The notes under the pieces: model-generated
The model's input: the letters and a program-made list of their open reading frames with translations, nothing else
Database searches by the model: none
What the model was told of the DNA's origin: nothing
Program-made: the position numbers and the translations under genes
DNA from: Paenibacillus sp. BK033
GTDB lineage: Bacteria; Bacillota; Bacilli; Paenibacillales; Paenibacillaceae
DNA: 64,000 nt
Reading direction: 5' to 3'
Assembly (NCBI RefSeq): GCF_004345425.1
Contig: NZ_SLVP01000005.1
Location: forward strand, 124,001 to 188,000
Shown: positions 35,501 to 43,030 of the stretch, in pieces
Position numbering within the stretch: position 1 is the first letter of the stretch
How the letters are laid out: every line of letters starts with the position of its first letter

Positions 35501-36248
35501 TTGGACCAAACAAGGCCTGGTCGCCGGTCCGGTTGGCGTCGCCTTCCTGGGCGCTGAACAAAGCCCTGCCTCCCAGCGTACCGGAGATAGGGGTTGCAAA
35601 TCCGGTCAAGGTCGTGGAAACCGGACCGGAATCGGCCTGCACGAGCACCGCTCCGGCGCGCAGCGACATGTTGCGGAAGGGCAGGGACGGGTTCTGGTAA
35701 ATAACGCCTAACGTCCAGCCGCAATGATTGGCGGTAGAATCACCCGTGATGACAATGGTACCAACCACGTTGCCGGTCGTATACGTTCCTGCGCCGCCTT
35801 GCGATATAAGCGAAGTTACATTGTTGGACCGTACGTAAGCCGAGGCGCCATTGCCCAGATTGACCTGATTGCTCGTTGCGGAATCCGGCGAGACCGTAAA
35901 CGTTCCGGCTGGCGTAGTGAAGGAAACGGGGTTATTAATGAACGCGCTTAGGTCCGTCGTTCCGTTAATATAGGAGCCGCCCCAGATCAGCTCGGCGTAA
36001 AGAATGGTGCTGCCCGTCGGCAGGGTCAGGACCGCCGAGGAGCTGTTGCTGGCAAAAGCGCTTGTCGTACCGGCAGGATATGTACCGTAAACAGATGCGG
36101 TATTGATCGTCGAAAAAGCCCCTATGCTATCCTGGGTTCCCGGAACGCCGGCCGTCTCGGAACGGCTTAAACCAAGCGTATTCCCGGTGAAGGTAATTGC
36201 TCCGGTAGCGTTAAATGTCGCACGAGTGACAAGAGGAATCGGTATCAC
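29535..36248 (-). CDS. Giant DUF11-repeat protein, N-terminal part
   Basis: 2237 codons. Residues about 1-350 form a unique domain (PIPLVTRATFNATGAITFTGNTL; ITGDSTANHCGWTLGVIYQNP; GRQGWDITNVDVS) known at the front of many spore-former DUF11 proteins. Then fourteen full repeats of about 126-131 residues and most of a fifteenth, alternating between two types: one with VSNTGN, TYTLPDGRTLxG and another with VTNNGI, FTSGxFSGTA. Each carries a GDTVTYT strand and an FVPGSVTVNG strand. No signal peptide and no cell-wall anchor. It stops in the middle of repeat 15. Likely a surface, fibre or spore-coat-associated adhesin, by analogy only. GTG 36248 is the only standard start but is poorly placed. Confidence 0.85.
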   Translation of the reverse strand: MIPIPLVTRATFNATGAITFTGNTLGLSRSETAGVPGTQDSIGAFSTINTASVYGTYPAGTTSAFASNSSSAVLTLPTGSTILYAELIWGGSYINGTTDLSAFINNPVSFTTPAGTFTVSPDSATSNQVNLGNGASAYVRSNNVTSLISQGGAGTYTTGNVVGTIVITGDSTANHCGWTLGVIYQNPSLPFRNMSLRAGAVLVQADSGPVSTTLTGFATPISGTLGGRALFSAQEGDANRTGDQALFGPTSATAVALSGPNNFANNFFASQINNDAGNLNITGTFGSRNQTNGAPGTNIIGGRQGWDITNVDVSARLVNNQSSAVLTLTTSGDAYVVNGNAIQININSPTINVVKSASVAGAVVGDTITYTVTVSNTGTANAASVVLTDALPAGLTFVSGSVTVGGIPRPTYDIIAGAPLGALNINGSVVVTYRAVVSSLPSTFLLPNSAQAAFTFQMVAGGNNITGVIPSNTVSVPVYSPIIGITKSSNRTTATVGSTVTYTLFVANTGNRAANVTLTDNIPTGSSFISGTFRVNGVVVVGANPAAGVAIGSVAAGATSTVTFDVQVNALPTPPQFVDQGTAAYTFSPPDGRTLSGSAASNTLTLPVSLPSITLTKSVNVTDVAVGETLTYTSVIANNGTEAVTNVTLTDVLPSGAAFVAGSVTIGGTPNATANPATGIAVGTVAANSSVTVTLQALVSSMPASAQLVNRSNVSYTVGTFSGTAASNTTTTPVYQPVIPLIKSASTTKATVGDTVTYTILARNTGNLAATVTLFDNIPAGSSFIPGSVTINGAASPASSPITGIAIGSLAINAQTTVTFQTLLNALPSPPVLNDQATSTYSYTLPSGRTLSGSSSSNTVSITASSPNVTVSKTVNDTAAAVQDVLTYTVLVTNNGIAPVTSVVLSDPIPQGAAFVSGSVTINGTPSSLANPNAGISLGTISAGTTVTVAFQIRVTSLPPSGSLSNAASAAFTSGAFTGSSTSNTVTTPISQAVVTVNKSASTANATVGDTFSYSFAFTNTGNAAANVTLSDTVPSGAVFIDNSVLVNGVPTPNVGPATGIPVGVIPAGGSATVSYVVNIVSYPASRQLVNTATAAYNFTLSNGRVINRSALSNTVTVQVALPNVSLVKSASRAVVVAGDTMTFASVLTNNGIAAVNNIVLRDPLQSNAAFVPGSVLVQNVSLPAASPEAGISLGSLAPGASVTVSFEVMITMAIPSQITNQSTASFTSGTFSATSASNTTVTPVTQPQISVVKSASTSNATLGDSIIYTLMVSNSGNLAAATIVTDTIPAGTTFTENSVIVNGTPMPGISPVTGIDIGSLAPGATTTITFGVVVTSLPSPQTISNTGTASYAYTPADGRTLTGSVDSNTVTFPVSAPNVGVALSANYTVVTVGDTITYTAVITNNGIEAINNVQFTDPAPPGTSFIPGTVTVNGTPVPGASPIGGIPVASIPPGGTVTITFDNSVNSVPDPAVLNNTASLTFTSGAFSGTAFSNQVSTPVDLPVVSVVKSASTSNASVGQTVTYTLTVSNTGNYPATVTITDNIPAGTSFVPNSALVGGNPVPGADPVTGIPVGSVSAGASVNVTFSVVIDSLPSPQQLSNTGTAGITYTLPDGRSFNQTAVSNTVTFPVSAPNATVVKSTPSTAVSVGDTVVYTTTVTNSGIATISNVLFTDPIPSGSSFVPGSLTVDGVARPAANPATGVIIDAISPGAATTIVFNVLVTSLPSPAALNNQSSVTFTSGTFSGVTFSNSVTTPVYQPILSAVKTGSTANATIGDTITYTVAITNTGNYGADITLTDTIPAGTVFVPNSVIVNNQPVPGADPSTGIPLGNVTTSATVSFSVLIQSLPPGQQLTNQASATYAYTLPDGRTLNGSFTSNTLLIQVSAPNVAVVKSVPVTTAVVGDTVTYTIGVTNNGIAPINNVFVVDPIPTGSVFVANSVTVDGLPRPGASPAAGISLNAIAPGVTSTVTFNLTITSLPSPAQLSNQASATFTSGAFSGTAFSNTVVLPVYQAIIGILKAADTSNATVGDTVTYNLIVSNTGNLPAQVTITDPSPTGGAFVPNSVLVNGVPQPGVNPSSGFSIGTVNPGDSVVVSVSYEVIIQTLPPSQQLVNTASGNYSYTAPDGRTMTGTVSSNTLSIPVSSPDVSVVKSTTAIDAVVGDVITYTIVVTNLGISPVNNVILVDPVPTGTVFVPGSVTVNSIPVPAGNPNTGISVGTIASGASSTVTFNVQVVTI

Positions 36249-36378
36249 CCCCTCGAGTTCGCATCATTTTAGTTTCAATGAGGGCAGAAACAGCGGTATT
36301 ATGGCCATCCTTTTCATACATATGAGTCATATTCCGGCTTAACTACGCATCTTTCCTAAATATACAACCGTAATTAAA

Positions 36379-36412
36379 AAAAGGCTTGAACCATCATGGG
36401 TTCAAGCCTTTT
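36379..36412. terminator. Terminator of the minus-strand MFS gene
   Basis: AAAAGGCTTGAACC pairs with GGTTCAAGCCTTTT across 6 bases; seven As on the plus strand give the T-run for minus-strand transcripts. Confidence 0.9.
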
Positions 36413-36414
36413 GT

Positions 36415-37662
36415 TCAAGAAGCGCCGACGCTGCCCGATTGCAAGCGTTTGGCAGGTCCCTGATTCTTTTTGTTGACCAAAGAATGAATCAGGAAGGAGC
36501 CTGCCGATAACGCGGCGGTAATAACCGCAAGCCAAGCAACGGGCGTTAATCCGCCGCCGTCATAAAGTCCGCCCATCATATACGGGCCGATCACGCGTCC
36601 GGCCGAACCGATTCCGCCGGTCAAGCCCAAATAGAACGGAGCGTTTTTGCCGCTGTTCTCGCTTAAGAACGCGGGAATGGCCGGCGCGATCAGCATTTCG
36701 CCTAACGTCGTCAGGATCATGCCAATTACCATGCCCGGGAAGCTGTGCATGAGCAATATCACGGCATAACCGCTCAAATACAGTACGGCGCTAGCCGTTA
36801 GCTGGGCTTTAATCGAGCTTGCAGCCAGCCGTTTGATCAGATTGGTCACCGGCTGGGCGACAAAGATCAGAATGCCGTTAAGCGTCCAGAGATAGCCAAA
36901 CATTTGCTTCGACATTCCTTGCTCGATAATAAAAGGCGAGACGCCGGTATTCCAGATGCTGTTGCCGAGGTTGATCAGCATTCCGCCCAGAGCCATAAAC
37001 AAGTAAAGCCGAATGTCGGTAAGGAGCTGCCATAGGCCTGCGCCGCTAGCAGCTCGTTTCTTTCGAATCAATTCCGCCGCATGATCCCCGCTGCCCGTAC
37101 CAACCCGCTGCAGATAGAAGAGGAAGAACAAGGCGAATACGCCGGATGTAACGCCGTTCAGGACAAAGCTAAGCGAATAAGAGACATCGGCCAGAAAGCC
37201 GCTTAGCGCGGTCCCAACCGCCACGCCGATATTGTTGGCGATATAGACGATATTGAAGAGCTCTCCGCGCTGCTTGGCAAATCGGAAGCCGATAAAGGCC
37301 TGGATAGCGGGCATCGACAAGGCGTTGAACAGTCCGATGAGGCCCATCATGACTATAAATACGGTCCAGGCATGACTTAAAACCGGCAGAAGCAGCAGTC
37401 CCGCGGCATTTAAGGCGAGTGCGCCGATAATCAGCTTTTTTACGCCAACCCGGTGATACAGCGCGCCTCCAAGCAGTTGTCCGGCAATTCCGCCGATGGA
37501 CTGAACGAGAATGACCAGCCCGGCGTCGGACATCGTACGGCCAAGCTGGTCGAAGACGAACATCGTGACGAGCGGCCACATCAGCGCGCTGCCAATGGCG
37601 TTAATAAGACTGGCGATAAGGAACACTTTAATTTCTTTTGGATAATGCGACAGTGATTTCAT
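36415..37662 (-). CDS. MFS transporter
   Basis: 415 residues, twelve helices. GLVILVQSIGGIAGQLLGGALYHRVGVKKLII (about residues 48-79) holds the loop 2-3 MFS motif, and GLFNALSMPAIQAFIGFRFAKQRGELFNIVYIANNIGVAVGTALSGFLAD follows. Closest in feel to Bacillus drug/peptide exporters of the YttB/YdhL type. Substrate unknown. Separate unit, tail-to-tail with nothing; its start lies 96 bases from the end of the araC-type gene on the same strand. Confidence 0.85.
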   Translation of the reverse strand: MKSLSHYPKEIKVFLIASLINAIGSALMWPLVTMFVFDQLGRTMSDAGLVILVQSIGGIAGQLLGGALYHRVGVKKLIIGALALNAAGLLLLPVLSHAWTVFIVMMGLIGLFNALSMPAIQAFIGFRFAKQRGELFNIVYIANNIGVAVGTALSGFLADVSYSLSFVLNGVTSGVFALFFLFYLQRVGTGSGDHAAELIRKKRAASGAGLWQLLTDIRLYLFMALGGMLINLGNSIWNTGVSPFIIEQGMSKQMFGYLWTLNGILIFVAQPVTNLIKRLAASSIKAQLTASAVLYLSGYAVILLMHSFPGMVIGMILTTLGEMLIAPAIPAFLSENSGKNAPFYLGLTGGIGSAGRVIGPYMMGGLYDGGGLTPVAWLAVITAALSAGSFLIHSLVNKKNQGPAKRLQSGSVGAS

Positions 37663-37758
37663 GGATGCTACTGACTCCCGGATGTTTTTCTAGTTGCAAG
37701 GCTTCTATTATACCTTAAGGCAGACGGAAAAGACGAAGGATATTTTGTGCTAAACAAA

Positions 37759-38628
37759 TTATCCCTTTTGCCCGTATTGGCTCCGGTAATCGCGGGGCGA
37801 GAGCCGGATATGCGTCTTGAAAACGCGCTCGAACTGCGACAGGCTTTCAAATCCGACATCCGCCGCGATTTCGGTAATTCGTTCATCCGTTTCGCGAAGC
37901 TGCTGCTGCGCTTCCTTCACCCGGGTAATGCCGATATATTCCGTCAGCCCGAAGCCGGTGTACTTCTTGAACGTGCGGCTCAAGTAACTGGCGCTGAGAT
38001 GGAACTGCCTGCTTAAGCTGTCGAGCGTAAGCGGCTCACGGAAATGATCGGCAACATAGCTGGCGATTTCCATCGCTTTGGCTGCCGCCGGGGAAGGGGG
38101 AACGGAGCCGTCGCTTGACTCCGGCGCGGTATGAATGGCATGGCGCGCCGCGAACAGAAGGGCTTCGGCAACCGCATGGCGAATCGGCATTTCATGTCCA
38201 GGGGGGCGCTCCTGCACCTCCTGAAGAAGGCCATACAAGAGCTGTTCAAAGCGAAGGCGCTCCTGATGGGCAAGCCGGAAGACACGGCGCGAGCCAAGGA
38301 AAGGGGAGAGAAGCAGCTCAGCCTCATCCTTGCCGTATTGCTCGAAATATTTTTCATTGTAATAGAGGACAACTCTCGCATGGTTCGGAACGCCGGTATC
38401 CGAGGTTTTGTGAAGCTCGTTGGCCGGAATAAGGACCAGATCCCCGGCAGCAATCGGATATTTGCGGTCTTTAATGAAGTACTGCCGTTCCCCGCTGAAC
38501 AGGTAATAAAGCTCGTATTGACCGTGGATATGCTCAACGGACATCGTGAAATGACCCTTGCGCTTGTTATATTCCAGAAAGAAAAGATCCTCTGAATCTC
38601 CATAGAATAATTCATTGCTTAAATTCAT
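37759..38628 (-). CDS. AraC family transcriptional regulator
   Basis: About 289 residues. N-terminal cupin sensor (EHIHGQYELYYLFSGERQYFI; PAGDLVLIPANELHKTSD) and two helix-turn-helix motifs at the C-terminus (LTLDSLSRQFHLSASYLSRTFKKYTG and ITEIAADVGFESLSQFERVFKTHIRLSPRDYR). Start ATG 38628, with GGGGG 9 bases upstream. Divergent from the hexuronate operon across 137 bases that hold a perfect 14-base palindrome, so it probably controls that operon in response to a sugar acid. Confidence 0.92.
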   Translation of the reverse strand: MNLSNELFYGDSEDLFFLEYNKRKGHFTMSVEHIHGQYELYYLFSGERQYFIKDRKYPIAAGDLVLIPANELHKTSDTGVPNHARVVLYYNEKYFEQYGKDEAELLLSPFLGSRRVFRLAHQERLRFEQLLYGLLQEVQERPPGHEMPIRHAVAEALLFAARHAIHTAPESSDGSVPPSPAAAKAMEIASYVADHFREPLTLDSLSRQFHLSASYLSRTFKKYTGFGLTEYIGITRVKEAQQQLRETDERITEIAADVGFESLSQFERVFKTHIRLSPRDYRSQYGQKG

Positions 38629-38662
38629 GATCAAAGACCCCCGAATGACAAAATATGCGGTA

Positions 38663-38676
38663 TAGAATTAATTCTA
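38663..38676. promoter_or_regulatory. Perfect palindrome between araC-type gene and uxa operon
   Basis: TAGAATTAATTCTA, self-complementary over all 14 bases and flanked by ATGC and GCAT. It lies 35 bases before the regulator's start and about 90 bases before the operon, a place where an operator is expected. Confidence 0.4.
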
Positions 38677-38765
38677 GCATAGATTGCGGAGATATTGAGC
38701 AGATATTGCTGTACATTTGGATTATAAGAAATCCAATAACAGCCAATAAGGAGATGTGCAAACCA

Positions 38766-40061
38766 ATGTCTAACAAGAAAACGTACGTGCAAGTCGGAAC
38801 CGGGGGGCGCGCGGAATTTTTTTACGGAGCGATTGCCACGACCTACCGCGAAACATCGGAGCTGCTTGCCTTTTGCGATATTAACCAGACCCGCATGAAC
38901 TACGCGAACAAGCTTCTGCAGGACAAATACGATTACCCGGCCGTGAAGACATACAGGAGCGACGAGTTCGAACGCATGATCGAGGAGATCAAGCCGCAAT
39001 TTGTGATCGTTACGACCGTAGACCGCACGCATCATCAATATATTATCCGTGCTCTCGAGCTTGGCTGCGATGTGATTACGGAGAAGCCGATGACGGTAGA
39101 CGAACAGAAATGCCAGGAGATTCTGGACGCGGTAGAGCGGACGGGCCGCCAAGTGCGCGTAACGTTCAACTACCGTTATGCTCCGCATCATACAAAAGCC
39201 CGCGAGCTTATTGAAAACGGTACCATCGGCGATGTAACCTCTGTTCACTTCGAATGGCTGCTGAATACGCAGCACGGCGCGGACTACTTCCGCAGGTGGC
39301 ACCGCGACAAACGCAACAGCGGCGGACTCCTTGTTCACAAATCGACGCATCATTTCGATCTCGTGAACTTCTGGATTGGTTCGGAGCCGGATACGGTATT
39401 CGCGATGGGCGACCTGCTGTTCTACGGCCGGGAAAATGCCGAGAAGCGCGGCGTTACCAAGTTCTATGACCGCGCGACCGGCAATCCAAACGCGGAGAAC
39501 GATCCGTTTGCGCTGCCGCTCGACAACAACGAGCATCTGAAAGCGATGTATTACGACGCGGAGAAAGAAGACGGCTACCGCCGCGATCAAAGCGTGTTTG
39601 GCGACGGTATCTCGATCGAAGACACGATGAGCGTCATGGTTCGTTACAAGAACAAAGCCCTGCTGACGTATTCTCTTAATGCTTATCTGCCTTGGGAAGG
39701 CTACCGGATTGCGTTCAACGGTACCAAAGGCCGCATCGAAATGACGGTAATCGAACAGTCCTACGTGAACTCCGGCGGCGATAAAGCCCTGGAAGGCGCG
39801 GTTCAAGGCGTCAACATCATCGTCTTCCCGATGTTTGGCGAAGCCTATACGGCGGAATTCGAAGAAGGCGAAGGCGGCCACGGAGGCGGCGATCCGGTTC
39901 TGCTGAACGATATCTTTGGCGTGCCGGTGGAGGACCGCTTCAAGCGCGCGGCTAACCATATTGACGGCGCTCGTTCGATCCTGACAGGCATTGCGGCCAA
40001 CAAATCGATCCGTACGGGCCAATCGGTGAAAGTCGATGACCTGGTACGCTTTTACGAATAG
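38766..40061 (+). CDS. Gfo/Idh/MocA family NAD-dependent oxidoreductase
   Basis: About 431 residues. Rossmann opening VQVGTGGRAEFFYGA (a G-x-G-G-R variant), then the family motif VITEKPMTVDEQKC (EKP, about residue 106) and GGLLVHKSTHHFDLVNF (about residues 180-196). ATG 38766 follows GGAG by 12 bases. It starts the uxa operon, 12 bases before uxaC, so it probably oxidises or reduces a uronate or its derivative (for example a methylated or unsaturated sugar acid) feeding that pathway. The substrate is not shown by sequence. Confidence 0.88.
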   Translation: MSNKKTYVQVGTGGRAEFFYGAIATTYRETSELLAFCDINQTRMNYANKLLQDKYDYPAVKTYRSDEFERMIEEIKPQFVIVTTVDRTHHQYIIRALELGCDVITEKPMTVDEQKCQEILDAVERTGRQVRVTFNYRYAPHHTKARELIENGTIGDVTSVHFEWLLNTQHGADYFRRWHRDKRNSGGLLVHKSTHHFDLVNFWIGSEPDTVFAMGDLLFYGRENAEKRGVTKFYDRATGNPNAENDPFALPLDNNEHLKAMYYDAEKEDGYRRDQSVFGDGISIEDTMSVMVRYKNKALLTYSLNAYLPWEGYRIAFNGTKGRIEMTVIEQSYVNSGGDKALEGAVQGVNIIVFPMFGEAYTAEFEEGEGGHGGGDPVLLNDIFGVPVEDRFKRAANHIDGARSILTGIAANKSIRTGQSVKVDDLVRFYE

Positions 40062-40073
40062 GGGGAATTTCGG

Positions 40074-41525
40074 ATGAAGGCTTTTATGGATGATCAATTT
40101 CTATTAAACAGCGAAACCGCTGCCCGGTTGTACGAGCAATTCGCAAAGCCGATGCCGATTATCGACTATCATTGCCATCTCGATCCGAAAGCGATTTACG
40201 AGAATAAGCCGTTCCGTAACTTGACCGAGGTATGGCTGTATGGCGATCACTATAAATGGCGCGCGATGCGGGCTAACGGCATTGCGGAGGAGTATGTGAC
40301 GGGCGGCGAGGGTGTCAGCGATTATGACCGTTTTCTCGCTTATGCCCGGACCGTTCCGATGGCGATCGGCAATCCGCTGTATCATTGGTCCCATCTGGAG
40401 CTAAAGCGGCTGTTCGGAATAGATGAAATAATTAACGAGAAGAATGCTCCTGTTATCTGGGAGAAAGCGAATAACGTATTTGAGGGTACGGGGATGACGC
40501 CGCAGGAGCTGGTGCGCGTTTCCAATGTGCGCGTCGTATGCACAACGGATGACCCGGCGGATTCGCTGGAGTATCACATCAAGCTGAGGGAGGAAGACCG
40601 TCACGGCTTTCAGGTTAGGCCGTCGTTTCGTCCGGACAAGGCGCTCGAGATCAACCGCGCGACGTTCCTGCCTTGGATCAGCCGTCTGGAAGAGGCAAGC
40701 GGTTATGAAGTCTCTGACTACAGCCTGCTGTTGAAAGCGCTGAAGGAGAGAGTGGAATTCTTCCATCAGACCGGCTGTCTGCTGTCCGACCATGCCATCG
40801 ACACGGTTCTGTATGCGGATGCGACGGAAGAGCAAGCGGCTGCGATCTTTGCGAAAGCTCTCCGCGGCGAACCGGTAAGCCTGGAGGAAGAAGCGCAATA
40901 CAAGACCTTCACGCTGGTCTGCCTGTCCCGTCTGTATGCCGATCATGGCTGGGCGATGCAGCTTCATATTCACGCGCATCGCAACAACAACGCAGCGATG
41001 ATGAAACGTCTGGGTCCGGATACCGGTTATGATTCCATTAACACGGGTTCGTTGGCAGAGCCGCTTGTCCGATTGCTCGACAGCATGGAAAATAACGGAG
41101 GCCTGCCGCGCACGATTCTTTATTCCTTGAATGCTTCGGATAACGACGTGCTTGCGTCCATTATCGGCAGCTTCCAGGACGGCACGATTCCTGGAAAAAT
41201 CCAGCTTGGCTCGGCATGGTGGTTCAACGATACGATCGACGGCATGCTTGCCCAAATGAAATCGCTCGCGAATATGGGCTTGATCAGCCGGTTTGTCGGC
41301 ATGCTAACCGACTCGCGGAGCTTCCTGTCTTATCCGCGCCATGAATACTTCCGCCGGATTCTGTGCAATTTGCTTGGCGACTGGGTGGAATCCGGGCAAG
41401 TGCCCGCGGATATGGAATTGCTTGGTTCTATCGTGGAAGGCATCTGCTACCGCAACGCGGAGCAATATTTCCGTTTTGGTTCGGAATCGGCGAGCATTCA
41501 GGTTCAGGCGGAGGTTGCCCAATGA
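40074..41525 (+). CDS. uxaC: Glucuronate/galacturonate isomerase
   Basis: 483 residues. The opening FLLNSETAARLYEQFAKPMPIIDYHCHLDPKAIYENKPFRNLTEVWL, the HCH metal site, GDHYKWRAMRANG and the late AWWFNDTIDGM, VGMLTDSRSFLSYPRHEYFRRILC are textbook UxaC (amidohydrolase superfamily). It turns glucuronate into fructuronate and galacturonate into tagaturonate in the cytosol. Length matches the family (about 465-490). Its stop overlaps the uxaB start by ATGA. Confidence 0.95.
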   Translation: MKAFMDDQFLLNSETAARLYEQFAKPMPIIDYHCHLDPKAIYENKPFRNLTEVWLYGDHYKWRAMRANGIAEEYVTGGEGVSDYDRFLAYARTVPMAIGNPLYHWSHLELKRLFGIDEIINEKNAPVIWEKANNVFEGTGMTPQELVRVSNVRVVCTTDDPADSLEYHIKLREEDRHGFQVRPSFRPDKALEINRATFLPWISRLEEASGYEVSDYSLLLKALKERVEFFHQTGCLLSDHAIDTVLYADATEEQAAAIFAKALRGEPVSLEEEAQYKTFTLVCLSRLYADHGWAMQLHIHAHRNNNAAMMKRLGPDTGYDSINTGSLAEPLVRLLDSMENNGGLPRTILYSLNASDNDVLASIIGSFQDGTIPGKIQLGSAWWFNDTIDGMLAQMKSLANMGLISRFVGMLTDSRSFLSYPRHEYFRRILCNLLGDWVESGQVPADMELLGSIVEGICYRNAEQYFRFGSESASIQVQAEVAQ

Positions 41526-43030
41526 GCGCTCTGACGAATAATCTGCCATCCTTGAATTATGCCAGCCTGAAGGAAGGAGAGGCTTCATCCTATAACCGGA
41601 TGAAGTCTTATCCGGTAAAGGTGCTGCAGATTGGCGAAGGCAATTTCCTTCGCGGCTTTGTGGATTGGATGATTCACCGCTGCAATGAACAGGGGCTTTT
41701 TAACGGCAGCATTGCGGTATCCCAGCCTCGTCCAACGGGCGCAGCGAAGCTGCGGGAGCTCAGGGAGCAGGACGGTCTGTATTATCAATGGATCAGAGGA
41801 CTGCATGAAGGGGAGCTCGTTGATCGCCGCGAGCTGATCTCGGTCTTCTCTGACTTTATTGATCCGTATCAGGAATGGGACCGTTTCCTCGCGCTTGCGG
41901 CTAACCCTGACCTGGAGCTTGTCGTGTCCAATACGACGGAAGCGGGTCTGGTCTACCAGACATCGGAATGGGCGCCGGATCAGCCGGTTTTATCGTACCC
42001 GGGTAAGCTCACGCTGCTTCTGTACCGCCGGTTTGAGCATTTCGGCGGCGATCCGGCAAAAGGTCTTCTATTGCTGCCTTGCGAGCTTGTTGAGCGTAAC
42101 GGCGATAAGCTGCGCGATATCGTGCTGCAGCATGCTTCGGATTGGAAGCTGCCAGAAGCGTTCTTGGCGTGGATCCGGAAGCATAACCGTTTCCTGAATT
42201 CGCTGGTAGACCGCATTGTAACGGGCTTCCCGGCCGAAGAAGCGAATGAGCGTTATGCGGAATGGGGGATCAAGGACCTTCTCTTGAATGCGGCTGAGCC
42301 TTATCATATTTGGGCGATTGAAGGGGAAGAGGAGCTTGACGAACGACTTCCGTTCGTAAAGGCGGGATTAAACGTCGTATGGACAAACGATCTGCAGTCC
42401 TATCAGCTCCGGAAGGTACGGATCCTGAATGGGGCGCATACCTGGATGGCGGCATACGGGCTGCTGAAGGGACTAAATGAAGTTCGCGAAGTCATCGAGC
42501 ATCCGGAGTACGGCGCACAACTGCGCGAAGTCGTTTTCAATGAGATTGTGCCATCCGTTCCGCTGCCGGAAGCGGAGATGAAGGCTTATGCGGAGCAGGT
42601 TATCGAACGGTTCGCCAATCCCTACGTGCGGCATAAGCTGATTGATATTGCGATGAACAGTTTATCCAAATTCAAGGTGCGTCTGCTGCCGACTCTAATG
42701 GCTTATCACGAGCGAACTGGCGATTTGCCTCCGTTAATTGTAAAGGCATTCGCCTCCTTGCTTAAGCTGTACCGAGTAAAGGAATCGGAGGAAGGCGTTT
42801 ATGCCGGCAGCCGTCTGGATGGAAGCCGGCTGCTCATACGCGACGAAGCCGCGATGCTGGCGGAGCTTGCCTCCCTTTGGAACAGGGTGGATAACGGCGA
42901 GCTCAGCTTGAAGGAGCTGCTGGAGACTGTTCTCGGACGCGACGCATGGTGGGGAACGGATCTAAACGGATTAGCCGGCCTGGCGGACCGGTTAACGTCC
43001 GAGTTTGCGCAATTGGAGGAACAAGCATGA
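41522..43030 (+). CDS. uxaB: Tagaturonate reductase (altronate oxidoreductase)
   Basis: About 502 residues. YPVKVLQIGEGNFLRGFVDWMIHRCNEQGLFNGSIAVSQPRP at the N-terminus is the mannitol-dehydrogenase-like NAD-binding domain of UxaB; VVSNTTEAGLVYQ and LNGAHTWMAAYGLLKGLNEVREVIEHPEY follow, with the C-terminal catalytic domain (HKLIDIAMNSLSKFKVRLLP). It reduces tagaturonate to altronate with NADH. The long in-frame extension to 41363 lies inside uxaC and is not used. ATGA overlaps on both sides. Confidence 0.94.
   Translation: MSALTNNLPSLNYASLKEGEASSYNRMKSYPVKVLQIGEGNFLRGFVDWMIHRCNEQGLFNGSIAVSQPRPTGAAKLRELREQDGLYYQWIRGLHEGELVDRRELISVFSDFIDPYQEWDRFLALAANPDLELVVSNTTEAGLVYQTSEWAPDQPVLSYPGKLTLLLYRRFEHFGGDPAKGLLLLPCELVERNGDKLRDIVLQHASDWKLPEAFLAWIRKHNRFLNSLVDRIVTGFPAEEANERYAEWGIKDLLLNAAEPYHIWAIEGEEELDERLPFVKAGLNVVWTNDLQSYQLRKVRILNGAHTWMAAYGLLKGLNEVREVIEHPEYGAQLREVVFNEIVPSVPLPEAEMKAYAEQVIERFANPYVRHKLIDIAMNSLSKFKVRLLPTLMAYHERTGDLPPLIVKAFASLLKLYRVKESEEGVYAGSRLDGSRLLIRDEAAMLAELASLWNRVDNGELSLKELLETVLGRDAWWGTDLNGLAGLADRLTSEFAQLEEQA

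Noticed and set aside
27850..36248. Regular DNA repeats resembling an array
   Set aside because: Period is about 385 bases, coding and diverged; not a CRISPR array and not a satellite.
38631..40097. 488-codon frame on minus strand, antisense to the Gfo/Idh/MocA gene
   Set aside because: Mirror frame of a well-matched gene in GC-balanced DNA; no family motifs of its own.
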